A DNA stretch of 64,000 nucleotides from Candidatus Liberibacter americanus str. Sao Paulo (lineage in GTDB: Bacteria; Pseudomonadota; Alphaproteobacteria; Rhizobiales; Rhizobiaceae): contig NC_022793.1 of the NCBI RefSeq assembly GCF_000496595.1, positions 744,001 to 808,000 on the forward strand. The letters are read 5' to 3'. A program made the translations under genes and the position numbers. Under the pieces are notes generated by a model. It was not told the origin of the DNA. It saw only the letters and a list, made by a program, of their open reading frames with translations, and searched no databases. Of this stretch, positions 47,281 to 57,573 are shown piece after piece (position 1 is the stretch's first letter; every line of letters starts with the position of its first letter).

Positions 47281-49283
47281 TTGCGATACCTCAAAGCCTC
47301 ATAACCCTCAGCTTTGAGTGGTAAACCATTAGCCCAAAAAGGTACTTCTGCCATTAACGAACAAAGTTCGTTTGCATTATAATTAGGAATATCATGGGTT
47401 TCAGATACGATTTCATCATGTACACTTAAAACTATGTCATAACCCATCAATGAAGCATTCCACATGCCGTTAACTAAAATATCTCGACTTATAGCCTGTA
47501 CAACGTTTTCTACTAACTTGCCCCCGTAAGTCTTTTCTCTAAATCCAGCTTGTATTGTACTTAAATAGCTAAGTTCACCGTTTGTATCTCGCACGTCAAC
47601 ATATGATAAATGCCGAGATGATGGTAGTTCTAACTGGATTGTGTTATTCGTTCTTCTAAGTTTTAATAAGTGGTTGATGCTTAATACTACGTTTCGCTCA
47701 CAATTTAAAATCTCTCTAAAAGCTTTTTGCATTCTCTCCCAAAGAGATACTACGTTTGGATGCTTTTTCCTCCAAGCTCCTTTTAGTAGTTCGCAAGCCG
47801 TACCTATCAAGAAGTTATCAATGCTGTTTTTTGGGTGATTTTCTCGCATCCAAATTGCACTATTTTCAGCCTGTTCCCAATCGTCAATTGACGCTGTGGA
47901 TTTAACTTGTTCCGCCATCTGTTGCAAATCCAAGCCTATGGTGGATGCCATGGATAAAAACGCTTTAGCCCCGCCTTGATAGCCTAGTGCTAACTCCATA
48001 ACTTTACCAATAGAACGTTGAGACTTACTAACTGTCCCATATGGGATATTAAACGCTTTAGCATAAGCCAATTTGTAGATATCATCGCCTCGAATAAAAG
48101 CATCTAACTTCCATTGCTCACCCGCAATCCACGCTAAAACTCGGGCTTCAATACCTGATAAATCCGCAACAATAAGCTTTTTATTTGGAGATGCTATAAT
48201 AGTTGAACGGATACAATCACTGGCTAATTTAATCGGGTCTTTAACAGTTCTTGAAGATATGAAATTATCTATTGCTTGCTCAATTTCTGCAGTGGAACTT
48301 TTAGGACGTGGTAAATTCTGGGGTTGAAACAATCTACCAGCCCAACGTCCAGTACGACTTGCACCGTAAAACTGCAAAGTGCCTCGTAATCTTCCGTCTG
48401 ATGACACAGCATCAATTAGTGCTTGATATTTACGTGGAGCAGAACGTGATGCCTCAGACCTGTTCCTTAATACACAAATGGCACGTTGGCTTAAAGTACT
48501 ATTACTTAAAACTTGTTCAATAGTACTCTCCTTCAAGTCAGCTAAAACAACTTGTTCATTTTCTGATAACCACTCAAGTAAAGAACTTACACAACGTGAT
48601 GAACACACTTGATTATCAGTAAGTTTACGAGTTTCCGCATCTAGTTGTCTATTAGCCGTTTTCACATATTGATCTGCGTTATTAGCCAAAGTTAAATCTA
48701 TCTGATATCCTCTATCGTTAATTATCTGATCTAAAACCCATAATGACATCTCAGAATTTATAACAGAGGGTAACCTCCTAAAAATCTCCCTACATGCCTC
48801 AACGTCTTTTAGGCAATATTCCTTGAATAACCCCCAAAAATCATCCTTTTTAACTAAGCCTAATTCACCATAACAATATCTACGAATAAGCTTCTTGCCC
48901 TCAACAGCCATTTTGCTATATTCTTCGGGCAGTTTTAGCACTTGGCATACAGCTTCTAACGACGCAGGTAACCCAGCTATACGAGAAGCAACCATCGTGC
49001 ATTTCCAGCGATGAACTGGGATATCAACCTCTAAACACAACTTAAGACACACCCGTTCAAAAGAACTGTTATGAGCTACACAGCAAACAGTAGGGTCAGA
49101 AAATGCCCGCTCTAACTCAACAGGCATAATCTTATCAATAGTCAAATCCCACACTTGAACAACTTGGTTACCTATAGCATATGCCAATAGCAGAATTTCC
49201 GCTGACTCAGCATATGCATAAGTTCCCACTTTCTGAAGTTTTAAAGGACTTCGTGTCTCAATGTCTAAAAACAAATATGACAT
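47277..49283 (-). CDS. Family A DNA polymerase, prophage 2 copy
   Basis: 668 residues from the ATG at 49283, identical to 7336-9342, with exonuclease and polymerase motifs intact. The TGATG coupling to DUF2815 is retained. Prophage 2 has no primase-helicase, so this polymerase would depend on the one encoded by prophage 1. Confidence 0.92.
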   Translation of the reverse strand: MSYLFLDIETRSPLKLQKVGTYAYAESAEILLLAYAIGNQVVQVWDLTIDKIMPVELERAFSDPTVCCVAHNSSFERVCLKLCLEVDIPVHRWKCTMVASRIAGLPASLEAVCQVLKLPEEYSKMAVEGKKLIRRYCYGELGLVKKDDFWGLFKEYCLKDVEACREIFRRLPSVINSEMSLWVLDQIINDRGYQIDLTLANNADQYVKTANRQLDAETRKLTDNQVCSSRCVSSLLEWLSENEQVVLADLKESTIEQVLSNSTLSQRAICVLRNRSEASRSAPRKYQALIDAVSSDGRLRGTLQFYGASRTGRWAGRLFQPQNLPRPKSSTAEIEQAIDNFISSRTVKDPIKLASDCIRSTIIASPNKKLIVADLSGIEARVLAWIAGEQWKLDAFIRGDDIYKLAYAKAFNIPYGTVSKSQRSIGKVMELALGYQGGAKAFLSMASTIGLDLQQMAEQVKSTASIDDWEQAENSAIWMRENHPKNSIDNFLIGTACELLKGAWRKKHPNVVSLWERMQKAFREILNCERNVVLSINHLLKLRRTNNTIQLELPSSRHLSYVDVRDTNGELSYLSTIQAGFREKTYGGKLVENVVQAISRDILVNGMWNASLMGYDIVLSVHDEIVSETHDIPNYNANELCSLMAEVPFWANGLPLKAEGYEALRYRK

Positions 49284-49879
49284 CAATCCGCCCAAGAAAC
49301 ATCAGCGTTTTCCGTTACCTCTTGAGGTTGAAACTCGCCTATATCAGCAGTACGTTTCCCTTGCCATGGGGTATCATCCTTGATGAATTGAATTCCACGT
49401 AAGGTATTAGTGAACCCTCTTTTTGTGTTCTCAAAGTCATAACAACCGATATTGAGAAGTGCGACAACATGACATCCTGCGTAAAATAGTCCTGTATCCT
49501 CTGTTAGCCGATAAGCGTGTTGATCTACTATAGTAGGTTGTTGGCTATTTGTTGCAGTGATATACCATTTTCCCTCGTATGCTTCCCTGTATTTATCTGG
49601 GTCATTAGAACGATCAAGCTTTGCATCGCCGTCTTTAATCAACAACGATTGACTGCGTTCAGCCTCCCTCAATACCCAAGAGTAATCACGATTGGGAAAC
49701 TTGTTTTGTCCCGCTTGTCGTCTCGCATCATCTAATATCTTAAACTGCTCTTTGTCTTTCTTAGAAAACAAAATATCAGCACTATACATCGGCTCTTTCT
49801 TGAATTTTGATTCCTTAGGTTGGAATAACGAAGGATACGACAATCTACCTTTTATTTGAACCCTAACAACATTTGACAT
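49283..49879 (-). CDS. DUF2815 protein, prophage 2 copy
   Basis: 198 residues, identical to 9342-9938, including the acidic C-terminus. It becomes the first fully intact gene of this truncated operon. Confidence 0.82.
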   Translation of the reverse strand: MSNVVRVQIKGRLSYPSLFQPKESKFKKEPMYSADILFSKKDKEQFKILDDARRQAGQNKFPNRDYSWVLREAERSQSLLIKDGDAKLDRSNDPDKYREAYEGKWYITATNSQQPTIVDQHAYRLTEDTGLFYAGCHVVALLNIGCYDFENTKRGFTNTLRGIQFIKDDTPWQGKRTADIGEFQPQEVTENADVSWAD

Positions 49880-49891
49880 GATATACTCTCC

Positions 49892-51022
49892 TTATGCTAC
49901 TTTATTAAACTCGGATATGTTCGCTATTTTTAAGTTTTCTGTTTCATATCTTGTTACTTGTTGCTTCCCTTCAGGCCTGATAACAAGCTGTTCAAGCTTT
50001 GATCTATCTTCATCGCTAAGATCTTCAACGCGGACTAATTTGTCCATTTCAGCAGGAGATATAAGAACATTCCTAAAAGCCTTATCGCCAAATAATCGCC
50101 CTAATAACTCCTTTGCCTCCTGTTCATCCCTATATGTTCTGTTGCCTTTCCTCCCTTCTTTCAATGTGTAATCAGGTATTGTTTCTCCCGCATTTAACGC
50201 TCTAAAAGCCTCATGCCTAACCGCTTTAATATACATTTCCACTAATGGTAATGTGTCTAAAGCTTTTGATAATTCGTAGTTGTTCAAAGGTTGATTAGTA
50301 GCAAGAACTGCAGTTCTAGCTAATGCGGGACAACGAGCTTTTGCTTTACAAAAACGACAGACTTTTTCACTCGGTTGATAAGCAGTATACGGAATAACGT
50401 TAGATTTCTTGATAGCTAATGCCTCTTGTCCGCTCTCAAAAAACAATTTTTGTCTTTTATGTAATTCATCGGGTGTTACCTCCCATGTTTTAATAGGATC
50501 TTGACCGCGAACCCTGGGTTGAACTATCGTTAAAACAACTTTTGAAGGCTCGCCACAAAAAGTACTCCAAGCGTCTAAAACCCCTAATGCATAAAGGATC
50601 AATTGTTGGTTATCTTGAGCTTCAACCGCAACGCCAGCACCATATTTTAGATCTACAATGTGCCAAACATCACCGCAGTCAATAACAACATCAACTGTTC
50701 CTTGACCGCTTGTCTCACCTGTTACTGCCTCTAATGAAAATGTCGTCTCTGTAGTTATAGAACCGTCAAAAGAACGGACGTAATCAAGGCACAATTGAAC
50801 AGAACTAACCATCTCAGAATTAACCTCGAAAGTGCTATCCTCAATAACCCGCTTTTGCCCTTTAAATTCTTTTGCATCACAATTGTTTTTTAGGCATTCT
50901 TCTAAAATACTATGTGCAACAGTACCTTCTTGTGCGTAAACACTTGATGTATCAGGATATTTAGACTCCATAGCAATAGATGCCGAACAAGCTGACCAAC
51001 GATGCGCAGAGGAGGGCGATAA
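49892..51022 (-). pseudogene. DUF2800 nuclease truncated at its 5' end
   Basis: Identical to codons 8-383 of the gene at 9951-11102, but the first codons and the ATG are replaced by antisense nozzle-gene sequence. The first in-frame ATG is at 50971 (codon 25, MESKYP), which would lose Cys19, one of the four probable iron-sulfur ligands. Promoter and the two upstream operon genes are gone too. Confidence 0.8.
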
Positions 51023-51971
51023 GCATTTAATATGGACGAGAGGGATAATTAAAGAGTTTAAAACCTCTCTTTGTGTTTTAGTTGATATAGGTGATAATCG
51101 TCCTATTCAAGATGATATACCGACCAATGACTGGTCGTTTGGAGAATGGGGAGAAGAAGAGGGCTATCCTTCTTTTGTTTCTTTCCATGAGAACCGTTTA
51201 ATTTTTAATGGCAATAAGCATAATAGCCAGACGGTTCATTTATCCGTTCATCAAGATTTTACCGATTTTACGCCTTTTTCTAAAGATATAGGAGCATCTG
51301 ATTTAAATAGCTCTTTAAGTCTGTGTTTAAGTTCTTATACCAAACAGAATATCCAATGGGTGCTTAGTACTCAACGTGGTTTTTTTATTGGGGCTGATTC
51401 TGGTTTATGGCTTTGTAAAATGGAAGGTGTGAAAGATATTAAAGATATTTCTGTAGAATATTTAAGCGGTTTTGGTAGTGTTTCGGTTCCGCCAGTTATG
51501 GTTGAAAAAAGTTGCGTTTTCGTGCAAGATTCTGGTAGATCACTTATTAGTGTAATTTATAAGAATAGAGAAGGTTACCAATTTAATGATTTAAACATTT
51601 TAGCAGAACATATGATGTTGAGAGGAGTAAAAGAGATATCTTTTCAGCATAGTCCATATTCTATTATTTGGGTTTTAAGAACAGATGGTGAATTAGTAGG
51701 CTGTACTTTTGATCCTGAGAATGGAATATGTGCATGGCATTCGCATTCTTTAGGGGGCAAGGATTCTAAAGTTTGCTCTTTGAACAGTTTTTCTAATTTT
51801 ATTAGGGGGCAAGACGAATTATGGCTTTTAGTAGAAAGAAAAGCTCCTCAAGGAGAGGTTATCCAATCATTAGAAAGATTGGGTGATTTTCAAAGGGCTA
51901 ATACATATCAGGCTATTGATATGATAGATGGACTTGCAGGCATAGAACAAAATAATAGGAAAATGAGCTGA
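51023..51971 (+). pseudogene. Nozzle (tail tubular protein B) gene, 5' end deleted
   Basis: Open in frame from the junction; about 315 codons remain. The product HLIWTRGIIKEF... GYPSFVSFHENRLIFNG... aligns with the second half of the 583-residue nozzle of prophage 1 (NGYPQHVSFYQNRLVFSG) with clear divergence. The first methionine that would start it cleanly is far inside, so functional protein is unlikely. Its stop overlaps the next start as in prophage 1. The missing first half and all head genes were lost in the same event. Confidence 0.82.
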
Positions 51972-53671
51972 TGAATAAAGTTATAATAGGAACTATAGCC
52001 TTTTTAGGTTTGGTTTTAGGAGGTTGTGGCTCTATGCAAAATAACCAAACAGAGCATAAAGAAGGAATCAACATGGCAGAAAACAAGCAGAAAACGCTTC
52101 AAGAGATAGACGCTAGAATACTATATCTTCAAAATAGAGTTCTAGATGCAGAAAAGAAGTACTTGTCTTTTGACGATTTTAGAAATTTGTTTAACAAAGC
52201 TAAAGAATCTTCTGACTTATTGCAGAAGTGTATAGATTCAGATGAATATACAGGATCTGATGTTACTACAAGATCCGCTAAATTAGAAGCGGTGCGTTTA
52301 CGTATTTTGGATGCATATAATGATTTTGTTAAAGAGACGAATGATGCCGTGGTTGCAGATACTACGAAAACCGAAGCTAAATTAAAAGACACTATATCTG
52401 CTCTTGAATCTGTTCCATTTCGTGATTCTTGGGGGAATTATCCTCCGTTACGCCGATCGCTTGATCAACAGTCAGATAAAATAAAACAGGTGCGAGATGA
52501 GTCTATAGAGAAAATTTATGCTGAGATCCAAAGCTTTATTGATGATCAGGAAACAAGGCTTAAACAAGCTATAGAAGCTCGTAAACATAAAGATTTTGAT
52601 ATCGGGCATATACATATAGAAAATTTCTATGACAAGTTCATACATGTTCTTAATAATTTACAAAATACCCGAGATAGATGGCTCAATCTTAAAGGAAATA
52701 CGAGCCTTTTATCCAGTAAATATATTGTTTTATTGAAAAAACTTAATGATTTAGCGGGAAGAGTTGACAAATTACCTGATATGGGGTCGACTGAACTTGA
52801 GTATCTAAAGAATTCTGATATTAAGGATGAGGAACTATGTAAGTTATTTACAAATTTAAATACCGAAGCTTCGGGCTTTGTTTCTGAGGCAAATAAAAAG
52901 ATGGATCAAGGAGATTATGATTCTGCCCTACGTCTTTTAAGAAAGGGGCATAGGTCTAGAAAACGATCCGATAATTTTTATATGGTTATCAAAGCTCGTT
53001 ATGATAGTGGCAAATCGAGCATATCTTTAGCACGGTTTAATGAAATAACAACCAAGGATAATTACATAGGCGGAGAGATAACAAAAGGATTTTCTAGGGT
53101 ACGCTCTGGTACCGCCTATCCTTTCCCATCACCAGTTTTTTTGGATAGGTTAAAACTTATAGAATCTAGTCTTAAGGAAGCTAAAGTTGTAATTGACCAA
53201 GTTAGTGCTGAGATAGTTAGTTACATAAAATATCAGAAGCGTTTAGCTCCTTCTACTATAGATTCTTCCAAGCGAGAAAGCCAAGCGGTTAAGGTATCAT
53301 CAGATGGTTCTATTACGCCTTATAAAGATGGAGATGTATTAAATACGGGTGATCGTATTGGCTATACCTATACGTCATTAGGGCAACTTCCAAGCATTGA
53401 TACGAATGATGCATTCAACAGTTTAAGTGGGAAGCCGAGACGTATCATATCTAGTAGCGTACGGGTTTTAAACACCAGAAACCTTGAAGTTGGTACAGAC
53501 TATCAAAAGATGTATCCAGTTAAGGGTCTGGAAAAAAACGCTGATTCTGGGGAATTTAGATTTTTTCCAACAGGAGGTTTTAGTCCTCAAGATGGATTAT
53601 TGTTTCGGCAAAGTGGTGCTGATACTGGGGTAATAACTTCCTTCATTATCAATTTAGGAACAGGGGTGTAG
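51971..53671 (+). CDS. Coiled-coil virion lipoprotein-like protein with nozzle-type C-terminal domain
   Basis: A 566-residue counterpart of the 1285-residue protein of prophage 1. It starts with a lipoprotein-like signal, LVLGGC (Cys19), but a second start at 52073 (MAENKQKTLQEID), with AGAAGGA in front, would yield a soluble form. The body is coiled coil. The C-terminal 130 residues hold SIDTNDAFNSLSGKPRRI, VRVLNTRNLEVG and SGEFRFFPTGGF, matching the end of tail tubular protein B. Together with the neighbour upstream it would complete the nozzle, had that gene not been truncated. Confidence 0.6.
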   Translation: MNKVIIGTIAFLGLVLGGCGSMQNNQTEHKEGINMAENKQKTLQEIDARILYLQNRVLDAEKKYLSFDDFRNLFNKAKESSDLLQKCIDSDEYTGSDVTTRSAKLEAVRLRILDAYNDFVKETNDAVVADTTKTEAKLKDTISALESVPFRDSWGNYPPLRRSLDQQSDKIKQVRDESIEKIYAEIQSFIDDQETRLKQAIEARKHKDFDIGHIHIENFYDKFIHVLNNLQNTRDRWLNLKGNTSLLSSKYIVLLKKLNDLAGRVDKLPDMGSTELEYLKNSDIKDEELCKLFTNLNTEASGFVSEANKKMDQGDYDSALRLLRKGHRSRKRSDNFYMVIKARYDSGKSSISLARFNEITTKDNYIGGEITKGFSRVRSGTAYPFPSPVFLDRLKLIESSLKEAKVVIDQVSAEIVSYIKYQKRLAPSTIDSSKRESQAVKVSSDGSITPYKDGDVLNTGDRIGYTYTSLGQLPSIDTNDAFNSLSGKPRRIISSSVRVLNTRNLEVGTDYQKMYPVKGLEKNADSGEFRFFPTGGFSPQDGLLFRQSGADTGVITSFIINLGTGV

Positions 53672-53675
53672 CTTT

Positions 53676-54266
53676 ATGGGCATAAGTGCGGCTGCTGGTA
53701 CTGGCTCAGCAAGATTAGGAGCCATTGGTGCTGTATTAGGAGCCACAACCCCTTGGGGATTAGCCTTTATTGGGGCATCGGTTGCTATTGCAGGAATATC
53801 TGGCTGGCTCAATGCTAAACAATCCTATGCCCAAACGGAGTCAGCTATTGATACTGAGAAGGAGCGTAAGAGGCTAGCGGAAGATAACAGTAGGCTTGCT
53901 TATTTAGAAGGTCTTTCTCAAGCATCGCAAGCTCGTAAGCGACATGTGTTTCAAGCATCTCAAATGAAAATACGTATGTCATCAATGGGATTTGATCCGA
54001 TGATACAAGAGTTATGGATGGGTCAAACTTTAGCTGAGATGGAGGGTGAGAGAGCCACTATTTTAAAATCAGGAGAGCAAAAATCCAAACGTTTTACAGA
54101 GGAGTCTGAGTGGCTAAAAGGCAATATAGGTAAGTTGCAGAAGGCACAAGAATGGAGTACGTGGGGTCATTTCCTAGAAACTACTGGAGATATTGTGGGT
54201 ATACTTAATCAACAATCCCAATGGAAACAACAACAATCTCGATACGGCAATAAGACATCATTATGA
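53676..54266 (+). CDS. Internal virion protein, T7 gp14-like (prophage 2)
   Basis: A 196-residue homologue of 35277-35789. Gly/Ala-rich hydrophobic stretches fill residues about 3-45 (GAVLGATTPWGLAFIGASVAIAG), followed by a charged helix and MSSMGFDPMIQELWMGQTLAEME. It is longer at the N-terminus than its partner in prophage 1. The 4-bp ATGA overlap with the next gene indicates coupling. Confidence 0.68.
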   Translation: MGISAAAGTGSARLGAIGAVLGATTPWGLAFIGASVAIAGISGWLNAKQSYAQTESAIDTEKERKRLAEDNSRLAYLEGLSQASQARKRHVFQASQMKIRMSSMGFDPMIQELWMGQTLAEMEGERATILKSGEQKSKRFTEESEWLKGNIGKLQKAQEWSTWGHFLETTGDIVGILNQQSQWKQQQSRYGNKTSL

Positions 54267-56404
54267 CGGATTTTACACCTTACATTTCTAATGCGACGCC
54301 CGCTACACCTTCTAAAGACCATGTCTTACAAAGACCTAGTGAGGCTGAAGGTATAAGAAATGTTTCCCATGCTTTAGCTAATACGGCTAAAGTTATAGAT
54401 AACATTAACAAGAGTCAAGCGTCTTTTAAAGCATATAATGACTATATGCAAGCTTCTGAACAAGCTGAGAGAACGTTTAATGAGAAGCTACTTAATCTTC
54501 GTGGGAAAGACGAAACTGAGGTAAGACGCAATTTAGATGATATTATAAATAAAGATATTAAGCCTCTTTACGGTAAATTGTTATCAAATATTTCTCATCC
54601 TGAAGTAGGGATAAAGATTAAGACAGAGATGGATAACTCGATTAAGAATTTTAAGTTAAAGGCTAATGAATATGAGATAGGTCTTCGGATGCAAAGGGCG
54701 AAAGATGCTTTGACAGAGATTAGACTATCTGCTTCTAACTCTATTCGTTTAAATGGATCTGACGATAATTTTAAAGATAAAAAGGAGATTTTAACTAAAT
54801 CATATAATGAAGCTCCTTTGGATATTAAGACTAAGGAGAACCTTTCACAAAAAGGGATCACTGAGTTGGCGAACGCTCAAGCTGATTGGCATGTATATAA
54901 TAATCCTAATGTTTATATTCCTTTTTTAACTTCTAGTCAGAAGCATCCAGAAAAGTCTGTTGCGAATGATCCTAATGCAAGCATTGCGGATATTATAGAT
55001 AACACCCCTTTTGAAGTGGATAAAGTACTTAATTCGTCAGGTGATTACATTCCTTTTGAGGGTTGGCGATATCTTAGCACGGAGAAGAGGCTTTCTATTT
55101 TGCATACCGTTGCTAATTCAAGCACTCAAGGTAGACAAGAGAAGAAATCACGACTTGGGGCACAGATTAAAAACATTATTTCGTTTTTAGACCGTGGCTA
55201 CCTTCCTGCTCAACTAGATGATCCTGAGATGTCGGAAGATAATATCAAGAAGGTGTATGGGGAAAGCGACGGAGCGGGGATTTATTCGCGACTACGCTAT
55301 AAAGTTAGCTTAGTTGGTAAATTTGGTTCTCTTTCTATTGCTCCTGAGGGTGAATGGCAAGAAGAGTTAAAGAAGTTTGAACCAACACCCCAAGACTTAA
55401 CAGGGGCGGAATATAGAAACAATGAGTATAGCAAATTTAAACATTCTTTAGTGAAGAATGCCAAGGATAGGAAAGAAGATCCTATCAAATGGGCTAAAGA
55501 AAAAGGATTAACTGGTGATTTACCTGATGATCCATCTCATTGGGGGGATTTTTTCGTTAGTCGTAAAGAACTCTCTAATACGATGGAGAAGATGTATAGG
55601 GTTAAAAGCCCGATTATTTCCAAGGAAGAAGGACGCAAACTAACCGCATATCTGGATAAATTAGAATCGGCTGACGTTACAAAACATTTGCAAGCTTATT
55701 CTGAATATATAGGGGGATTAAAAAACCCAACTTGGATTGAGACGATGAAGAATCTAGAACACCCTATTTTAGGTGAAGTTGGGTTGCTGTTAAGTGCAGA
55801 TCCTTTGGAAGCTCAGGATATCATAAGAGGTTATAAAGATAAATCCCGTAATAGAGGGGAGAATATAAAAGATGCTATAAATGAAGGTATTACTCCATGG
55901 ATTGAAAGAAAGTTTCGATCTAAATATGGGAATTCTTTTGCGACTCTAGATGATGGAGGCGATGCGGAATTTGCTAGAGTACTTAAGTTGACAGAATATC
56001 ATATGAGAGGACAGCTTTTACGATCTAAAGAGTTTTCTTTCGATGAAGCCCCCAAAAAAACTTGGGGGGACACATTTCTCTTTCGAGAAGCATCCAAATT
56101 TGATGGGAATTTGGAACATTCTTTTAAATTTGTTGTAGGCAACCTACCTGTGAAGGTGAATGAGAGCTCTTATCTTATTCCTCCTCGCGGTATGGATTCT
56201 ACAAGGTTTACAGACGTTTTTGATAAAAAGTCAAAAGAAGCTCTTACCAATGCTGGACATTCGGGAGATTTGGATGTCGGGTATGAAAATTGGGAGGAGA
56301 CCATTGAAGGTGATAGAAAATACGCAGTTAAATTTGGAAGAGACTACGTACTTGATCCTAAGACTAAGAAGCCATTAATTATAACCATTAGGGATGCTGA
56401 ATGA
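54263..56404 (+). CDS. Internal virion protein, T7 gp15-like (prophage 2)
   Basis: A 713-residue homologue of the 725-residue protein at 35791-37968, helical throughout, without membrane segments. Shared anchors: EGIRNVSHALANTAKVIDNI near the N-terminus, FEGWRYLSTEKRLSILHTV in the middle, EDPIKWAKEKG, and PPRGMDSTRFTDVF near the end. Overlaps the next gene by 4 bp, whereas prophage 1 has a membrane-protein insertion at this point. Confidence 0.72.
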   Translation: MTDFTPYISNATPATPSKDHVLQRPSEAEGIRNVSHALANTAKVIDNINKSQASFKAYNDYMQASEQAERTFNEKLLNLRGKDETEVRRNLDDIINKDIKPLYGKLLSNISHPEVGIKIKTEMDNSIKNFKLKANEYEIGLRMQRAKDALTEIRLSASNSIRLNGSDDNFKDKKEILTKSYNEAPLDIKTKENLSQKGITELANAQADWHVYNNPNVYIPFLTSSQKHPEKSVANDPNASIADIIDNTPFEVDKVLNSSGDYIPFEGWRYLSTEKRLSILHTVANSSTQGRQEKKSRLGAQIKNIISFLDRGYLPAQLDDPEMSEDNIKKVYGESDGAGIYSRLRYKVSLVGKFGSLSIAPEGEWQEELKKFEPTPQDLTGAEYRNNEYSKFKHSLVKNAKDRKEDPIKWAKEKGLTGDLPDDPSHWGDFFVSRKELSNTMEKMYRVKSPIISKEEGRKLTAYLDKLESADVTKHLQAYSEYIGGLKNPTWIETMKNLEHPILGEVGLLLSADPLEAQDIIRGYKDKSRNRGENIKDAINEGITPWIERKFRSKYGNSFATLDDGGDAEFARVLKLTEYHMRGQLLRSKEFSFDEAPKKTWGDTFLFREASKFDGNLEHSFKFVVGNLPVKVNESSYLIPPRGMDSTRFTDVFDKKSKEALTNAGHSGDLDVGYENWEETIEGDRKYAVKFGRDYVLDPKTKKPLIITIRDAE

Positions 56405-57570
56405 TTATCACTGATGAAGAATTGGAGAAGCGAAAGCAGTCTGTTATGCGGTCTGGGAGGGTGCGTGATCTCCCCGAGAAACAGCCCTATAGTTTATGGA
56501 CGGACATAGCGAGTACTATTCCAGAATTTGCTAAGGGGGTAGTAGAAGGCGAGGTGGATCTTGTTACTACTCTTCCTACGTTTGCAGGTTACTATAATCC
56601 GCAAAAGCATTATAACAAGAGACTTTGGTATTCTGTAGATAAAGAAGCTGGTATTTTAAGTGGTGTTTCTCATAGTGTTGGTCATTTTTTAAGTTCTTTT
56701 GGTACAGGATTTATATCTTCTGGGTTTAATCCAGCTGTTGGGGTGGCGACTGCCAGTGTTGCATCTGGAACAAGGACAGTTAAAGAATTAAGAGATGAAG
56801 GGGTTGACCTTAACACGGCTAGAACGGGGGGTGCTGTCAGCGCGGGTGCTACTTATGTAGGAGGTCAATTTGCTGGGGTATATGGCAAATCACTGGTAAC
56901 AAAAGCTGTAACTGGTGGTGTAACCAATGTTGCTTTTGGCTTAGGGGAGAGGCAAACCATTGGGAAACGTTTAGAGGAAAAAGGTTATCCAGAGTTAGCT
57001 AAACAGTACTCTCAGTTAGAAGCAACTCAGATTGGAGCGGAACTTATTATAGGTGGTTTTTTGGGTGGATTACATGGCAAAAAAGGTCATTTTGGCTCGG
57101 ATATAAAGCCTCACGAAGTTGATATAGCCCAAGTAGTTAAAAATGATATTGACGATATACTTACTTCTTCTCAAGGCATTCCGACCACGCATCAATCATC
57201 TGAGATACACGCAAGTACATTAGAACAAGCCATTGAGTCCATGGGAAGAGGGGAAGATATAACAGTTGATCCTGTTCAGATGGACTTGATGGCTAAAGAG
57301 ATGATTAGCAAGCCTGAACTTAAGTTAAGTCCTGAACTGAATAATCTTTTGAAGCAAGGCGAGGAATTATCTCCTAAACAAAAGGAAGTTCGAACGCCGA
57401 TTGAACACGACCCTTTATCTCCTCGAGTACCTGAGTATGAACGGCGTTTGATGGAATTAGAACAGACTTTTGCTCATGAGCCAGAGATTAAAGAAAAGAT
57501 TACAAGAGATATTGAGCTGTCTAAGAAAGATGTTTTCAAGGCGGCACTTAACTGTTTATTTGGGGTTTAA
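56401..57570 (+). CDS. Internal virion protein with membrane-active segment (prophage 2)
   Basis: A 389-residue homologue of 38551-39828. Residues about 85-185 are Gly/Ala/Val/Ser-rich and hydrophobic (FLSSFGTGFISSGFNPAVG, GGAVSAGATYVGGQFAGVYG), followed by ERQTIGKRLEEKGYPELAKQY, which matches the NRYLTSKTLEDNGYHDMAERY of prophage 1. It ends ALNCLFGV, similar to AIDCFLRVG there. This type of segment is typical of large ejected proteins that help phage DNA across the cell envelope. Confidence 0.65.
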   Translation: MIITDEELEKRKQSVMRSGRVRDLPEKQPYSLWTDIASTIPEFAKGVVEGEVDLVTTLPTFAGYYNPQKHYNKRLWYSVDKEAGILSGVSHSVGHFLSSFGTGFISSGFNPAVGVATASVASGTRTVKELRDEGVDLNTARTGGAVSAGATYVGGQFAGVYGKSLVTKAVTGGVTNVAFGLGERQTIGKRLEEKGYPELAKQYSQLEATQIGAELIIGGFLGGLHGKKGHFGSDIKPHEVDIAQVVKNDIDDILTSSQGIPTTHQSSEIHASTLEQAIESMGRGEDITVDPVQMDLMAKEMISKPELKLSPELNNLLKQGEELSPKQKEVRTPIEHDPLSPRVPEYERRLMELEQTFAHEPEIKEKITRDIELSKKDVFKAALNCLFGV

Positions 57571-57573
57571 CGG

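Larger units (their letters stand above)
45010..51022. repeat. 6,013-bp direct duplication, copy B
   Basis: Copy of 5069-11081 (offset 39,941). It is flanked on the left by the secreted cargo gene and on the right by a fragment of the nozzle gene, so neither flank resembles copy A. Confidence 0.95.
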
